Source: Dehalococcoidia bacterium
GTDB taxonomy: Bacteria; Chloroflexota; Dehalococcoidia; Lucifugimonadales; Lucifugimonadaceae
Length of the DNA: 64,000 bases
Assembly: GCA_022824185.1 (NCBI GenBank)
Contig: JAJEAU010000015.1
Span: 92,268-156,267, forward strand
Direction of reading: 5' to 3'
Below, piece by piece: positions 1 through 9,003 of this stretch; position 1 is the stretch's first letter; every line of letters begins with the position of its first letter. The position numbers were made by a program, and so were the translations under genes. The notes beneath the pieces are model-generated. The model searched no databases, was not told the DNA's origin, and saw nothing but the letters and a program-made list of their open reading frames with translations.

Positions 1-1
1 C

Positions 2-475
2 GTCGCCATCACCCACGCAAACGCCAAGTCATACTTCGACCACCGCCGCAACAAAACCGACAAAGCAATCAAAACGATGGCCGATAAAGGCGGCGTAATC
101 GGAGCAACCTGCATCCAAGGCTTCCTCCGAAACACCTACGACTCCACGATCGACGACTATCTCGACGCAATCGACCACCTAGTCGACATGGTTGGCGTCG
201 ACCACGTCGGCATCGGCACCGATCACACCCAAGACCAGCCAGAAGAGTTCTGGAAATACATCGGCGGTCAACAAGGCACCAAATACCCGTCAAGCTTCAC
301 CGGCCACAGCGGTATGCCGCTGGCTTGGGAGGATCAGTACCCGGTGGGGCTGAAGACGCCCGATCAGTTGCCGGTTATGTCTGAAGCGCTGTTGAACCGC
401 GGCTATTCGGACGATGACGTGATCAAGATCCTCGGCGGGAACTGGCTACGGTTGTTTGGAGAGGTTTGGAGGTAA
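2..475 (+). CDS. membrane dipeptidase (peptidase M19 family), C-terminal part, truncated by window start
   Basis: Frame is open from base 2 (VAITHANAKSYFDHRRN...GGVIGATCIQGFL...HVGIGTDH...ILGGNWLRLFGEVW), typical of M19 dipeptidase C-termini. Confidence 0.8.
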   Translation, partial: VAITHANAKSYFDHRRNKTDKAIKTMADKGGVIGATCIQGFLRNTYDSTIDDYLDAIDHLVDMVGVDHVGIGTDHTQDQPEEFWKYIGGQQGTKYPSSFTGHSGMPLAWEDQYPVGLKTPDQLPVMSEALLNRGYSDDDVIKILGGNWLRLFGEVWR

Positions 476-490
476 TGAACGCCCGAAACT

Positions 491-2182
491 CTATTCGGCT
501 ATTACATAGTGCGCACCACGCGCCCGTCCCCTGAGTTCTACCAATCCTTCGTCTCGCATCTCACGCATCAGTGCGACTGTTTGGTTGCGGCCGTATCCGG
601 TAATCTCCCTCACTACCGAGTTTGTGATCGACCCGCGTTCGGTAATCGTTTGAAGCACGAGGACCCGCGCTCTGCGAGCGTCGATTATGCCCGCCGACTC
701 ATCAGGTTCGATCCTGCCCCAACTTGCAAACTGTCGACCCAAACTGTAAGCAGATCCCTGCCCCCTGCCTCGAACCTCCAATAAACCGAGCGCGTTCAAC
801 GCGGCCAGACGCTCAGCGGCATCCGTTTCATCCACCTGCAAGAGTTCGGCGGCAGACCAACGATTCAATTCCACGCGCGTCATCAAGGATCGCATGATCA
901 TCAGATCTTCGAGCTCCAGTCTTTCACCGCTCAAACCTTGTTCAGCTACGAAGCGCGCGAATCCTTGATGCACAACGGTAGGCAGTGTCAGCTTTACAGT
1001 AGCGATGTCCGCTTCGTACCGCGGCAACCCCTTGCCTCCTCGAAGAGTTTCTTCGAAGATTCGATCGACCCCTAGACCCATACGGTTCACGAGGCCGATT
1101 TTCTGCAATGCGTCCGCCAAAAGATGGTTTCGGCGAACTGGTCGATGGCGCAACACGTTTTGTGGCGAGACGTCGCCGACGAAGCCGCCCGGGTTGCTCA
1201 GTTCGACGCGATCGTGGTACAGATTCAAGTGCACAGAATCGCCGAGGAAATAGTCGCGATGCACCAGAGCATTTAGAACAGCCTCCCGAATCACCAACCA
1301 GCTCAGATCAGGGATTTCAAAGTGATGGAATCCCAAAACCTCGATCGTCGTTAAACGCACGTTGGCATCAACAATTCTTCGGACTTCGTCCAGCGTTTTC
1401 AGCATGGGTTCTCGCAGGTCTCTACGGAAGTCGTACTTTGTGGGTTCTTGAAACCTTGCGACGATCAACTCGTGTTGCGGAATGGATCGAATTATGGCTG
1501 ATTTACGCCCCAACAGAAGAACGGCGGCCATGGTGATGCGCCGACCTTCCACTAAACCGAGTGCTTCGAGTAGTTCTTTATCGCCAAGTCCGTTCAATTC
1601 AAAGCCGACTTCCTCCTCCCGGATGATTCCGCGCAATCGATTTATCTCGGCAGGGTCAATGGCATCGGTATCCTCGCCTGCCACAATCTCGGAGGTAGCA
1701 TCTGCAACACCTCGGCTTGCAAGCATTGGCGCGAGGCTCGATCCTGTCAAGGGTTTCGATTCTTTGCCGACACGGATCCTTGCGATGCCGTCTGTGGTGG
1801 TGACCAACTGATTGCTGCTTGGCACCCTGACGATCAAGACGCGGCCTTCGGGTTCGATGACTTCCTCGACGTCGACGGTTATATGCGGGTCGGTGCCGTC
1901 GTAAATGTCTCGCTGGATATCGCTGATTTCGATTCGATGCACTCCTACGATCGCATCTGAGCGAGTGCGCTTGCCATCAGCAACGCCGAGTACCAAGTTT
2001 CCGCCATGTGCGTTGGCAAACGCGACTGCGGACTCTCGGATCGCTCGCGACTGTCGTCGGACCTCTGATCCTTGAGCATTTCCCGATTTGAACTCTAGAT
2101 ACTCTGACTCAAGCGCGTCGGCCGGTTCGCCATCTAGACGCTTGAGCATCTCGCGAATCTCTTCTGAGGTGAGGGCTGTCAT
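491..2182 (-). CDS. ATP-binding protein with N-terminal AlbA_2/Schlafen-type domain and C-terminal winged-helix region
   Basis: ESEYLEFKSGNAQGSEVRRQSRAIRESAVAFANAHGGNLVLGV (AlbA_2), REAVLNALVHRDY...NPGG (HATPase-like 'ATP-dependent DNA helicase RecG-related' family), HTH-like C-terminus. Confidence 0.8.
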   Translation of the reverse strand: MTALTSEEIREMLKRLDGEPADALESEYLEFKSGNAQGSEVRRQSRAIRESAVAFANAHGGNLVLGVADGKRTRSDAIVGVHRIEISDIQRDIYDGTDPHITVDVEEVIEPEGRVLIVRVPSSNQLVTTTDGIARIRVGKESKPLTGSSLAPMLASRGVADATSEIVAGEDTDAIDPAEINRLRGIIREEEVGFELNGLGDKELLEALGLVEGRRITMAAVLLLGRKSAIIRSIPQHELIVARFQEPTKYDFRRDLREPMLKTLDEVRRIVDANVRLTTIEVLGFHHFEIPDLSWLVIREAVLNALVHRDYFLGDSVHLNLYHDRVELSNPGGFVGDVSPQNVLRHRPVRRNHLLADALQKIGLVNRMGLGVDRIFEETLRGGKGLPRYEADIATVKLTLPTVVHQGFARFVAEQGLSGERLELEDLMIMRSLMTRVELNRWSAAELLQVDETDAAERLAALNALGLLEVRGRGQGSAYSLGRQFASWGRIEPDESAGIIDARRARVLVLQTITERGSITNSVVREITGYGRNQTVALMREMRDEGLVELRGRARGAHYVIAE

Positions 2183-2195
2183 CGGGTCGCAATCG

Positions 2196-2294
2196 AAAAT
2201 GATTCATTATTCATTCTTTTGATTCTAAGAATCATTCAATGCTGTTCCAACCAAAAATGATTCATTATTCATTCTTTTGATTCGGAGAATCATT
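2196..2294. repeat. two direct copies of a ~39-nt palindromic operator-like unit
   Basis: AAAATGATTCATTATTCATTCTTTTGATTC is exact at 2196-2225 and 2254-2283; each copy is bounded by AATGATTC...GAATCATT inverted ends (2198-2236 and 2256-2294). Confidence 0.85.
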
Positions 2295-2339
2295 CTTCGC
2301 CCTGGTGCCTAGGGCTTTGACCGGATGCAACAACCAGAA

Positions 2340-2364
2340 ACGCCCCGGATCATCTCCGGGGCGT
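2340..2364 (-). terminator. hairpin terminator downstream of glnA
   Basis: Perfect 10-bp stem ACGCCCCGGA-TCATC-TCCGGGGCGT immediately 3' of glnA; on the minus strand followed by TTCTGGTTGTTG. Confidence 0.65.
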
Positions 2365-2392
2365 CTCTCAAACTCTCGCCTGTTGCTGACGA

Positions 2393-3811
2393 CTAAGCGT
2401 CGTAGCTGAGGTAGAACTCGTAGGGGTGCGGTCGCAGGCGAATCGCGTCGACTTCGGTTTCGCGTTTGAAGTCGATGTAGGCCTCTAGGAGGTCTTCGGT
2501 GAAGACACCGCCCTTGGTGAGGAACTCGTGGTCCTCTTCCAAGGCGTTCAATGCCTCCTCAAGGGTGCCGGGCACCATGTTCAACGACTTGGGGTCGAAG
2601 GTGTAAAGGTCACCCTCGATTGGGTCGCCAGGGCTGGCACCGGTCTCGATGCCGTCCAATCCTGCCATCAGCATCGCGGCGAACGCGAAGTATGGGTTGC
2701 ATGACGGGTCCGGAGGTCGGAACTCTACGCGCTTGGCGGCCGGGTTGTCGAAGTACATCGCGATACGGGCAGCAGCCGAGCGGTTTCGAGCGGACAACGC
2801 CAAGATGGTTGGGGCTTCGTACCCTGGAACCAATCGCTTGTAGGAGTTGCTGCTCGGAGCCACGATGGCCATCAAAGCAGCCCCGTGCTTGACCAATCCG
2901 CCGATGTAGTTGAGCGCAAGGTCGCTCAAGCCGGCGTAGCCGTCACCCGCGAAGAGCGGTTTACCGTCTTTCCAGATCGACTGGTGGGTGTGCATACCGG
3001 AACCGTTGTCCTCGAAAAGAGGCTTCGGCATAAAGGTCGCGGTCTTGCCGTGCTTGGCGGCGGTGTTCTTGACGCAGTACTTGTAAGCCATGACCTTGTC
3101 AGCGGTTTCGACTAGAGGACCAAACCGGAAGTTGATCTCGCCCTGACCGGCCGTCGCGACTTCGTGGTGATGGCGCTCGATTTCGATACCGAAGTTCGCC
3201 ATGTGATCGCACATCTCAGAGCGGATCTCTGTCTGCGTGTCGAGCGGAGGCGTGGGGAAGTATCCGTGCTTGTGTCGGATCTTGAACCCTAGGTTCGGGC
3301 CTTCTCCCGAAAGGTCAGTGGCGTTTCCGGAGTTCCAGATCGCCTCTTCAGAATCGACCTCGTAGTGGGCGGTGTTCGCCGTGAGGTTGTAGGAAACGCT
3401 GTCGAAGATGAAGAACTCGGCTTCGGGCCCCCAGTATGAGACATCGCCGATCCCGGTATCGATCAGATGCTGCTCGGCATGCTTGGCGACGTATCGAGGG
3501 CTTCGGTGGTAGTCCTCTTTCGTGATCGGGTCTTGCACATCGGCGATCACAGTTATGGTGTTCGGGATGAACGGGTCCACCGCTACGGTGTTGATGTCCG
3601 GCACCAAGAGCATGTCGGATTCGTCGATCGACTGGAATGCTCGGATGCTGGAACCGTCGAATCCGACGCCGCCAGTGAACATCGAGGCGTTCACCTCGCG
3701 TTTAGGCAATGTCATGTGTTGCCACGTCCCAGGGACGTCAACGAACTTGATGTCGATCCATTCGGAGCCGGTATCGGCCATCAACTTCAGCACATCATCG
3801 GCAGTTTGCAT
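2393..3811 (-). CDS. glnA: type I glutamine synthetase
   Basis: Full-length 472 aa; VGFDGSSIRAFQSIDESDMLLVPD, GSGMHTHQSIWKDGKPLF, VPGYEAPTILALSARNRSAAARIAMY, KRVEFRPPDPSCNPYFAFAAMLMAGLDGI. Confidence 0.97.
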   Translation of the reverse strand: MQTADDVLKLMADTGSEWIDIKFVDVPGTWQHMTLPKREVNASMFTGGVGFDGSSIRAFQSIDESDMLLVPDINTVAVDPFIPNTITVIADVQDPITKEDYHRSPRYVAKHAEQHLIDTGIGDVSYWGPEAEFFIFDSVSYNLTANTAHYEVDSEEAIWNSGNATDLSGEGPNLGFKIRHKHGYFPTPPLDTQTEIRSEMCDHMANFGIEIERHHHEVATAGQGEINFRFGPLVETADKVMAYKYCVKNTAAKHGKTATFMPKPLFEDNGSGMHTHQSIWKDGKPLFAGDGYAGLSDLALNYIGGLVKHGAALMAIVAPSSNSYKRLVPGYEAPTILALSARNRSAAARIAMYFDNPAAKRVEFRPPDPSCNPYFAFAAMLMAGLDGIETGASPGDPIEGDLYTFDPKSLNMVPGTLEEALNALEEDHEFLTKGGVFTEDLLEAYIDFKRETEVDAIRLRPHPYEFYLSYDA

Positions 3812-4011
3812 CGGTTGTTTCTCCAGTTTTCGCGGTTAATTCGGCGCTACATTACACGCCTCACATATCCACGATAAATAATTTTTGTTTCGCGATTGTT
3901 TCACTTCGCTTCGGCGGTGGTTGCAAAGACGCGTCCGACGCATCGAATATCATTTGCCAAGAATGCCCGCCGGGCTTCGATCTCGTCCCCAAATACAACC
4001 TAAAACCCGCG

Positions 4012-4422
4012 TTGAATCCTCTCCACATGCAAGCCGTCAAAATGGGCGCCGCCGCTGTCGATGATTGGCGGACGGAGAACCCCGCTGACAGGCTCGACCT
4101 TTCGGGAGCGGATCTGAGGGGGATGAACTTCAGCGGATGGAACCTCTCGCGTGTCATCCTCGACAACGCCGATCTCACAGGAGCCTGTCTGAAAGGCGCC
4201 GATCTGTCCGAAGGATGGGCTAGACGCACAAAGTTCGTCAATGCCGACTTGAGCGACGCCGCTCTGTTTCGCACCAGCTTGGCGGGCGCAGACCTCAGCG
4301 ATGCCAATTTGAGCAACACCAACATGTACCGTTGCATACTCAGAGACGCCATCTTGAATGATGGGACAAACTTCAACGGCGCGTGGATGGCCAAGGTGAT
4401 CTGGCCCGATACAAACAAGTAG
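4012..4422 (+). CDS. pentapeptide repeat-containing protein
   Basis: A(D/N)LxX repeats: LDLSGADLRGMNFSGWNLSRVILDNADLTGACLKGADLSEG...ADLSDANLSNTNMYRC. Confidence 0.8.
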   Translation: MNPLHMQAVKMGAAAVDDWRTENPADRLDLSGADLRGMNFSGWNLSRVILDNADLTGACLKGADLSEGWARRTKFVNADLSDAALFRTSLAGADLSDANLSNTNMYRCILRDAILNDGTNFNGAWMAKVIWPDTNK

Positions 4423-4451
4423 GACCACCCAGAGCTAAGGAGAACAGTAAG

Positions 4452-5378
4452 ATGCAGATGGTCGATTTCGGAAAAACAGGGTACAAAGTCTCACGCCTTG
4501 GAGCGGGGCTCGCAGAGATCGGATCGGAACTCGACTTCGATGACGTCGAGCAAGCCGGAAACGTTCTCAACAACGCCCTCGACATGGGTATCAACTTCCT
4601 TGACACCGCAGCATGTTACGGAATATCCGAGGAACTCATCGGTCGAACGGTAGCGAACCGCCGAGACGAATACACACTCGTCACCAAAGCCGGCCACGCA
4701 CGTGGCGATGGCTTAGACGGTAGCGATTGGACTTACGAAACCGTCCGAGACTCTATTGACCGAAGTCTTCGACGCCTTAACACCGACTACGTCGATCTAG
4801 TCCAACTCCACTCTTGCGGCATCCCCGATCTAGAAAAAGGCGACATAATCCGAGGATTGGAAGACGCCCGAGACGCCGGCAAGACTCGCATGATTGGATA
4901 TTCCGGCGACAACGAAGCCGCTCACTGGGCTGTCGACTCTGGCATCTTCGACACCCTCCAGACCAGCTTCAACCCAGTCGAACAACGCGCCTACACCACA
5001 GGTCTGCTGGAAAAATGCGCAAATTCGGGCACGGGCGTAATTGTCAAGCGACCAATCGGCGGTGCCACATGGGGCATGGCCAAATCCGGCATGGACAGCT
5101 CTCGACGAAGCTACGACAACACCTACCTGGAACGCTGCGTCCGAGTTCAAGCCCAAGGCGATGTGCCTGGCGAGCCGGATGACCCGATCGTAGCGGCTAT
5201 GGGATTCACCCTTGCGCATCCGGAGATTCACGTCGCAATCATCGGCACAAAGAACCCGCGCCACATGGTCTCCAACATCGAGACGCTCGATGATGCGCTA
5301 AGCATTGACGGCACCTTCGTAGATGCCATGCATGATCGCTTCGCCGAACTCGACGACGACTGGCGGCAACTCACGTGA
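4452..5378 (+). CDS. aldo/keto reductase
   Basis: MVDFGKTGYKVSRLGAGLAEIG...GINFLDTAACYGISEELIGR...TLVTKAGH...DLVQLHSCG...; ATG 4452 preceded by AAGGAGA; the track start at 4383 is probably too early. Confidence 0.88.
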   Translation: MQMVDFGKTGYKVSRLGAGLAEIGSELDFDDVEQAGNVLNNALDMGINFLDTAACYGISEELIGRTVANRRDEYTLVTKAGHARGDGLDGSDWTYETVRDSIDRSLRRLNTDYVDLVQLHSCGIPDLEKGDIIRGLEDARDAGKTRMIGYSGDNEAAHWAVDSGIFDTLQTSFNPVEQRAYTTGLLEKCANSGTGVIVKRPIGGATWGMAKSGMDSSRRSYDNTYLERCVRVQAQGDVPGEPDDPIVAAMGFTLAHPEIHVAIIGTKNPRHMVSNIETLDDALSIDGTFVDAMHDRFAELDDDWRQLT

Positions 5379-6538
5379 AGATCGAACGCATCGAGATTCA
5401 CCCCCTCGTCGGCAAACTAGATCAACCATTCGGCTGGTCGCAACGTTGGACGAACGAACGCGGAACGCAGGTCGTCCGCATATTCGCCGACAACGGCGCG
5501 TACGGATGGGGCGAGACCGGCTGCGGCCCCAACGCGCTCGCCGATGCAGCCCGAAATCTAATCGGTGAAAACCCCGAACGAATCGGTGCCATCTGGCAGT
5601 CGATCGTGAACCCAAACTACCAGAGCGGTGGATACGCTGGCCCCGCATCAAACATCGCTAGCGCCGTGGACATGGCCCTCCATGACCTGGTCGGTCGTGT
5701 CAGAGGGAAACCTGTCTACGAACTCCTCGGCGGCAAGGTGCGAGATCGGATCTGCGCCTACGCCACCGGCCTCTATTACGTCCCCTCCGATCTCGAAGAC
5801 AAAACGTGGTCCGACTTCCGAGAAGAGGCTCAAGGCTACGTCGACGATGGTTTCTCCGGCATGAAGATGAAGATTGGCGGCTTGACCCTCAGGGAAGACA
5901 TCGATCGCATCTACGCCCTCCGAGAGCAAGTCGGTGACGAAGTCCGGATCATGGTCGACGCCAACGAAGCCTACGACCCGATGACCGCTATCCAAGCCTC
6001 CTATCAGATGGCCGATGCCGACGTAACCTGGTTCGAAGAACCGTGCTCATCACGGGCCGACGAAGACAACCTCCTCGTCACTAGCCGATCCCCTGTTCCC
6101 ACGTCTGGCGGCGAATCGGCGAGCACCCGACGCGAAGTCGCCCGGATCCTGAAAAACCGCGTCTTCGACATCATCCAACCCGAGATTGTGAACGTCGGAG
6201 GCATCTCCGAGTTAAAACTCTCGGCATCGATGGCCGAGGCTTGCAACGTCCGGTTCGTGCCACACTTCTGGAACACCGCCATCAGCTTCTCGGCCATCCT
6301 TCACACCCTCGCCACGGTTGCCCAATCTCCCCCGGCACACCCCAAAGAGCCGTACGTCAACGAACCCGTCACCGAGTTTGATCAGACGCCGCACCCGATC
6401 CGCGAGAACCTGACAGACCCGATCTTCAAACAGACCGAGAGCCACGTGACGGTGCCCGATAAACCCGGACTCGGCGTCGAAGTCGATGAGGACGCGCTCG
6501 CCCACTTCCGTCAAGGTGACGCCATCATCGTCCGATAG
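5375..6538 (+). CDS. mandelate racemase/muconate lactonizing enzyme family protein (enolase superfamily), copy 1
   Basis: MKMKIGG (KxK), IMVDANEAYD, TWFEEP, SGGESAS, VPHFWNT; GTG start in a GTGA overlap with the upstream aldo/keto reductase. Confidence 0.9.
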   Translation: MKIERIEIHPLVGKLDQPFGWSQRWTNERGTQVVRIFADNGAYGWGETGCGPNALADAARNLIGENPERIGAIWQSIVNPNYQSGGYAGPASNIASAVDMALHDLVGRVRGKPVYELLGGKVRDRICAYATGLYYVPSDLEDKTWSDFREEAQGYVDDGFSGMKMKIGGLTLREDIDRIYALREQVGDEVRIMVDANEAYDPMTAIQASYQMADADVTWFEEPCSSRADEDNLLVTSRSPVPTSGGESASTRREVARILKNRVFDIIQPEIVNVGGISELKLSASMAEACNVRFVPHFWNTAISFSAILHTLATVAQSPPAHPKEPYVNEPVTEFDQTPHPIRENLTDPIFKQTESHVTVPDKPGLGVEVDEDALAHFRQGDAIIVR

Positions 6539-6552
6539 GGCAATCGTTTGAC

Positions 6553-7716
6553 ATGAAAATCGAACGCATCGAACTCCACAATCTCGTAGGGAAGATCGAC
6601 GAACCCTACAAGTCGTCGATGGGCTGGAAAACGACCCGAAACACGCTCGCCGTCAAGGTCATCGCCGATGACGGCACCTATGGCTGGGGAGAAACCGGCG
6701 CCGGAGCCAATGACTTCGCCGATGTTGCCCGGGGCATCGTAGGGATGAATCCTGAGCGCTTCGGCAGCGTCTGGCAATCGATCGTCAACACTCGATACCA
6801 AGGCGGCGGGTACGCCGGTGTCGCATCCAATGTCGCGAGTGCCATCGACATCGCCCTGCACGATCTTGTCGGAAAATCTCGAGGGCTCCCGGTTTATGAG
6901 CTTCTTGGCGGAAAAGTCCGGGACAGAATCTTCACCTACGCCACCGGTCTTTTCTACACCGAGAAGGATGTCAACGATTCGACGTGGCCTGATCTCCGCG
7001 AAGAGGCACAGTCCCACGCCGAGGCCGGTTTCAAAGCGATGAAGATGAAAATCGGCGGATTGACGATGGATGAGGATGTCGATCGCGTCCACACGCTCCG
7101 GCGAACCGTGGGCGACGATATCCGTATCATGGTCGACGCCAACGAGGCATACGACGCTGGCACAGCCATCGCAATGTCACGCCGAATCGCCGACGCCAAC
7201 GTCGGTTGGTTCGAAGAACCCACGTCATCCCAAGCCCTTGACGACAACCTTCTGATAACGACGCAATCTCCTGTGCCGACCGCTGGCGGCGAGTCCGCTA
7301 GCACACGCCGAGATGTCGCACGGCTGCTTCGACGCCGCATCTTCGACATGATCCAACCCGAGATCATCTGCGTCGGCGGCATCTCAGAGCTCAAACTCTG
7401 TGCGCAGATGGCAGAAGCCTTCAACATCCAATTCGTCCCGCACTTCTTCAACACGCACATCAGCCTTGCGGCCATCCTCCACGTATTAGCGACCATCTCG
7501 CAGGCACCGCCCGCCCATCCGAAAGAACCGTTCGTCAACGAACCAGCAACGGAGTTCGACCAAACGGTCCATCCGGTGAGGAGCGCGTTAACCGATCCCT
7601 TCTTCACTCAGTCCGAAGGATGGGTGGACGTACCCGAAAAACCAGGTCTCGGCATCGAAGTCAACGAGGATGCGTTAGATCATTTCCGCGTCGGCGATGT
7701 CGTGGTCGCGGATTGA
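6553..7716 (+). CDS. mandelate racemase/muconate lactonizing enzyme family protein (enolase superfamily), copy 2
   Basis: Same length (387 aa) and colinear with copy 1; KMKIGG, IMVDANEAYD, WFEEP, GGESAS, VPHFFNT. Confidence 0.9.
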   Translation: MKIERIELHNLVGKIDEPYKSSMGWKTTRNTLAVKVIADDGTYGWGETGAGANDFADVARGIVGMNPERFGSVWQSIVNTRYQGGGYAGVASNVASAIDIALHDLVGKSRGLPVYELLGGKVRDRIFTYATGLFYTEKDVNDSTWPDLREEAQSHAEAGFKAMKMKIGGLTMDEDVDRVHTLRRTVGDDIRIMVDANEAYDAGTAIAMSRRIADANVGWFEEPTSSQALDDNLLITTQSPVPTAGGESASTRRDVARLLRRRIFDMIQPEIICVGGISELKLCAQMAEAFNIQFVPHFFNTHISLAAILHVLATISQAPPAHPKEPFVNEPATEFDQTVHPVRSALTDPFFTQSEGWVDVPEKPGLGIEVNEDALDHFRVGDVVVAD

Positions 7717-7771
7717 TTGCCCGATCCTGTCGTGCGACGATCGAGGGGCGGCGGCCACCGTTAGCATTTAG

Positions 7772-8923
7772 TTGATGTCCTCCACCGCCGACGCTCCTAC
7801 GCTACCCAAACCCTCGATACTTGATCTCTCCCGTTCCGATTTAGAGCGAGAGGTCGTAGACTCGTTCGGCCAGTCTCGTTATCGGGCGAAGCAGATCTGG
7901 CAAGCGATCCATCGAGAGTGCATCGCAGATTTCGACGCTATAACCACGCTCCCAAAACCTCTCAGGAGCCAACTATCTGAGCGATTCACAGTAGATCCAC
8001 TGCAAAAGGTGATGCATCTCACTTCCGCCGATGGCTCAACCGACAAGGCGTTGTTCCGACTGCCGGATGGGGAGTTGATCGAAACCGTATTGATGCGTTA
8101 CACCGCAGATGGTCACCGAAAGGCGCGCAAAACGGTATGCGTCTCAACGCAGGCGGGATGTGCCTTGGGTTGCACATTCTGTGCAACGGGACAACAGGGA
8201 TTTCGCCGACAGCTCAGCGTAGGTGAGATCGTTGCCCAGACCATATTCATGCAGCGAATAGCCATGGCGGAAGACCGCGCTGAGGTTGAAAGCAGACAGC
8301 GCGACCTCGGCAGCATCCAAGGCGTCACCAACGTCGTCTTCATGGGAATGGGCGAACCGCTCGCCAACTATAACAATTCGATGGCCGCGATCCGCGCGAT
8401 CAACGACGCCAACGGATTGGCCGTCGGGGCCCGGCACATCACGCTGTCGACGGTCGGCCTCGCACCTCAGATCATCCAACTCGCGAGCGAAAACATCCAG
8501 ATCAATTTGGCAGTCTCCCTCCACGCCCCCGACGATGAGACTCGTTCCGAGACGATGCCCATCAACCGCCGATACCCGATTTCAGTACTTCTCGACGCTT
8601 GTCGTCGATACGTAGAGATCACAGACCGCAGGATCTTCTTCGAATATGTCCTCTTAAAAGGACAGAACGACACAGTCGGCCATGCCCGCAAACTAGGACG
8701 CCTCCTTGCAGGTCTGCTTTGCCACGTCAACCTCATCCCCGTCAACCCCACATCCGACGGCCCGTATCAACGCACAAGTCGGGACGATGCTGAGCTATTT
8801 CAGATCGAGTTGCTTCGGTTCGGCGTTCCGTCGACGGTCCGCATTGAGAAAGGTATCGACATCGATGCTGGTTGTGGGCAGTTAAGGGAACGGGCGATCG
8901 ACGCCGAAGACCTCGGTTTGTGA
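7772..8923 (+). CDS. rlmN: 23S rRNA (adenine(2503)-C(2))-methyltransferase RlmN
   Basis: CVSTQAGCALGCTFCATGQQGFRRQLSVGEIVAQ, VFMGMGEPLANYNN, ITLSTVGLAPQI, INLAVSLHAPDDETR. TTG 7772 or ATG 7775 start. Confidence 0.96.
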   Translation: MMSSTADAPTLPKPSILDLSRSDLEREVVDSFGQSRYRAKQIWQAIHRECIADFDAITTLPKPLRSQLSERFTVDPLQKVMHLTSADGSTDKALFRLPDGELIETVLMRYTADGHRKARKTVCVSTQAGCALGCTFCATGQQGFRRQLSVGEIVAQTIFMQRIAMAEDRAEVESRQRDLGSIQGVTNVVFMGMGEPLANYNNSMAAIRAINDANGLAVGARHITLSTVGLAPQIIQLASENIQINLAVSLHAPDDETRSETMPINRRYPISVLLDACRRYVEITDRRIFFEYVLLKGQNDTVGHARKLGRLLAGLLCHVNLIPVNPTSDGPYQRTSRDDAELFQIELLRFGVPSTVRIEKGIDIDAGCGQLRERAIDAEDLGL

Positions 8924-9003
8924 GTGGCCATTTCGAAACGTCGGTCGGCCACTTTAACCCCTAGACGGCCCCTAGGCGCCGCCTGTTGCCGAGAAACCGG
9001 CAG

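Noticed and set aside
3861-4428. Two minus-strand ORFs (185 and 142 aa) opposite the pentapeptide-repeat gene
   Set aside because: Periodic repeats keep antisense frames open; the plus-strand pentapeptide pattern is clearly the coding one.
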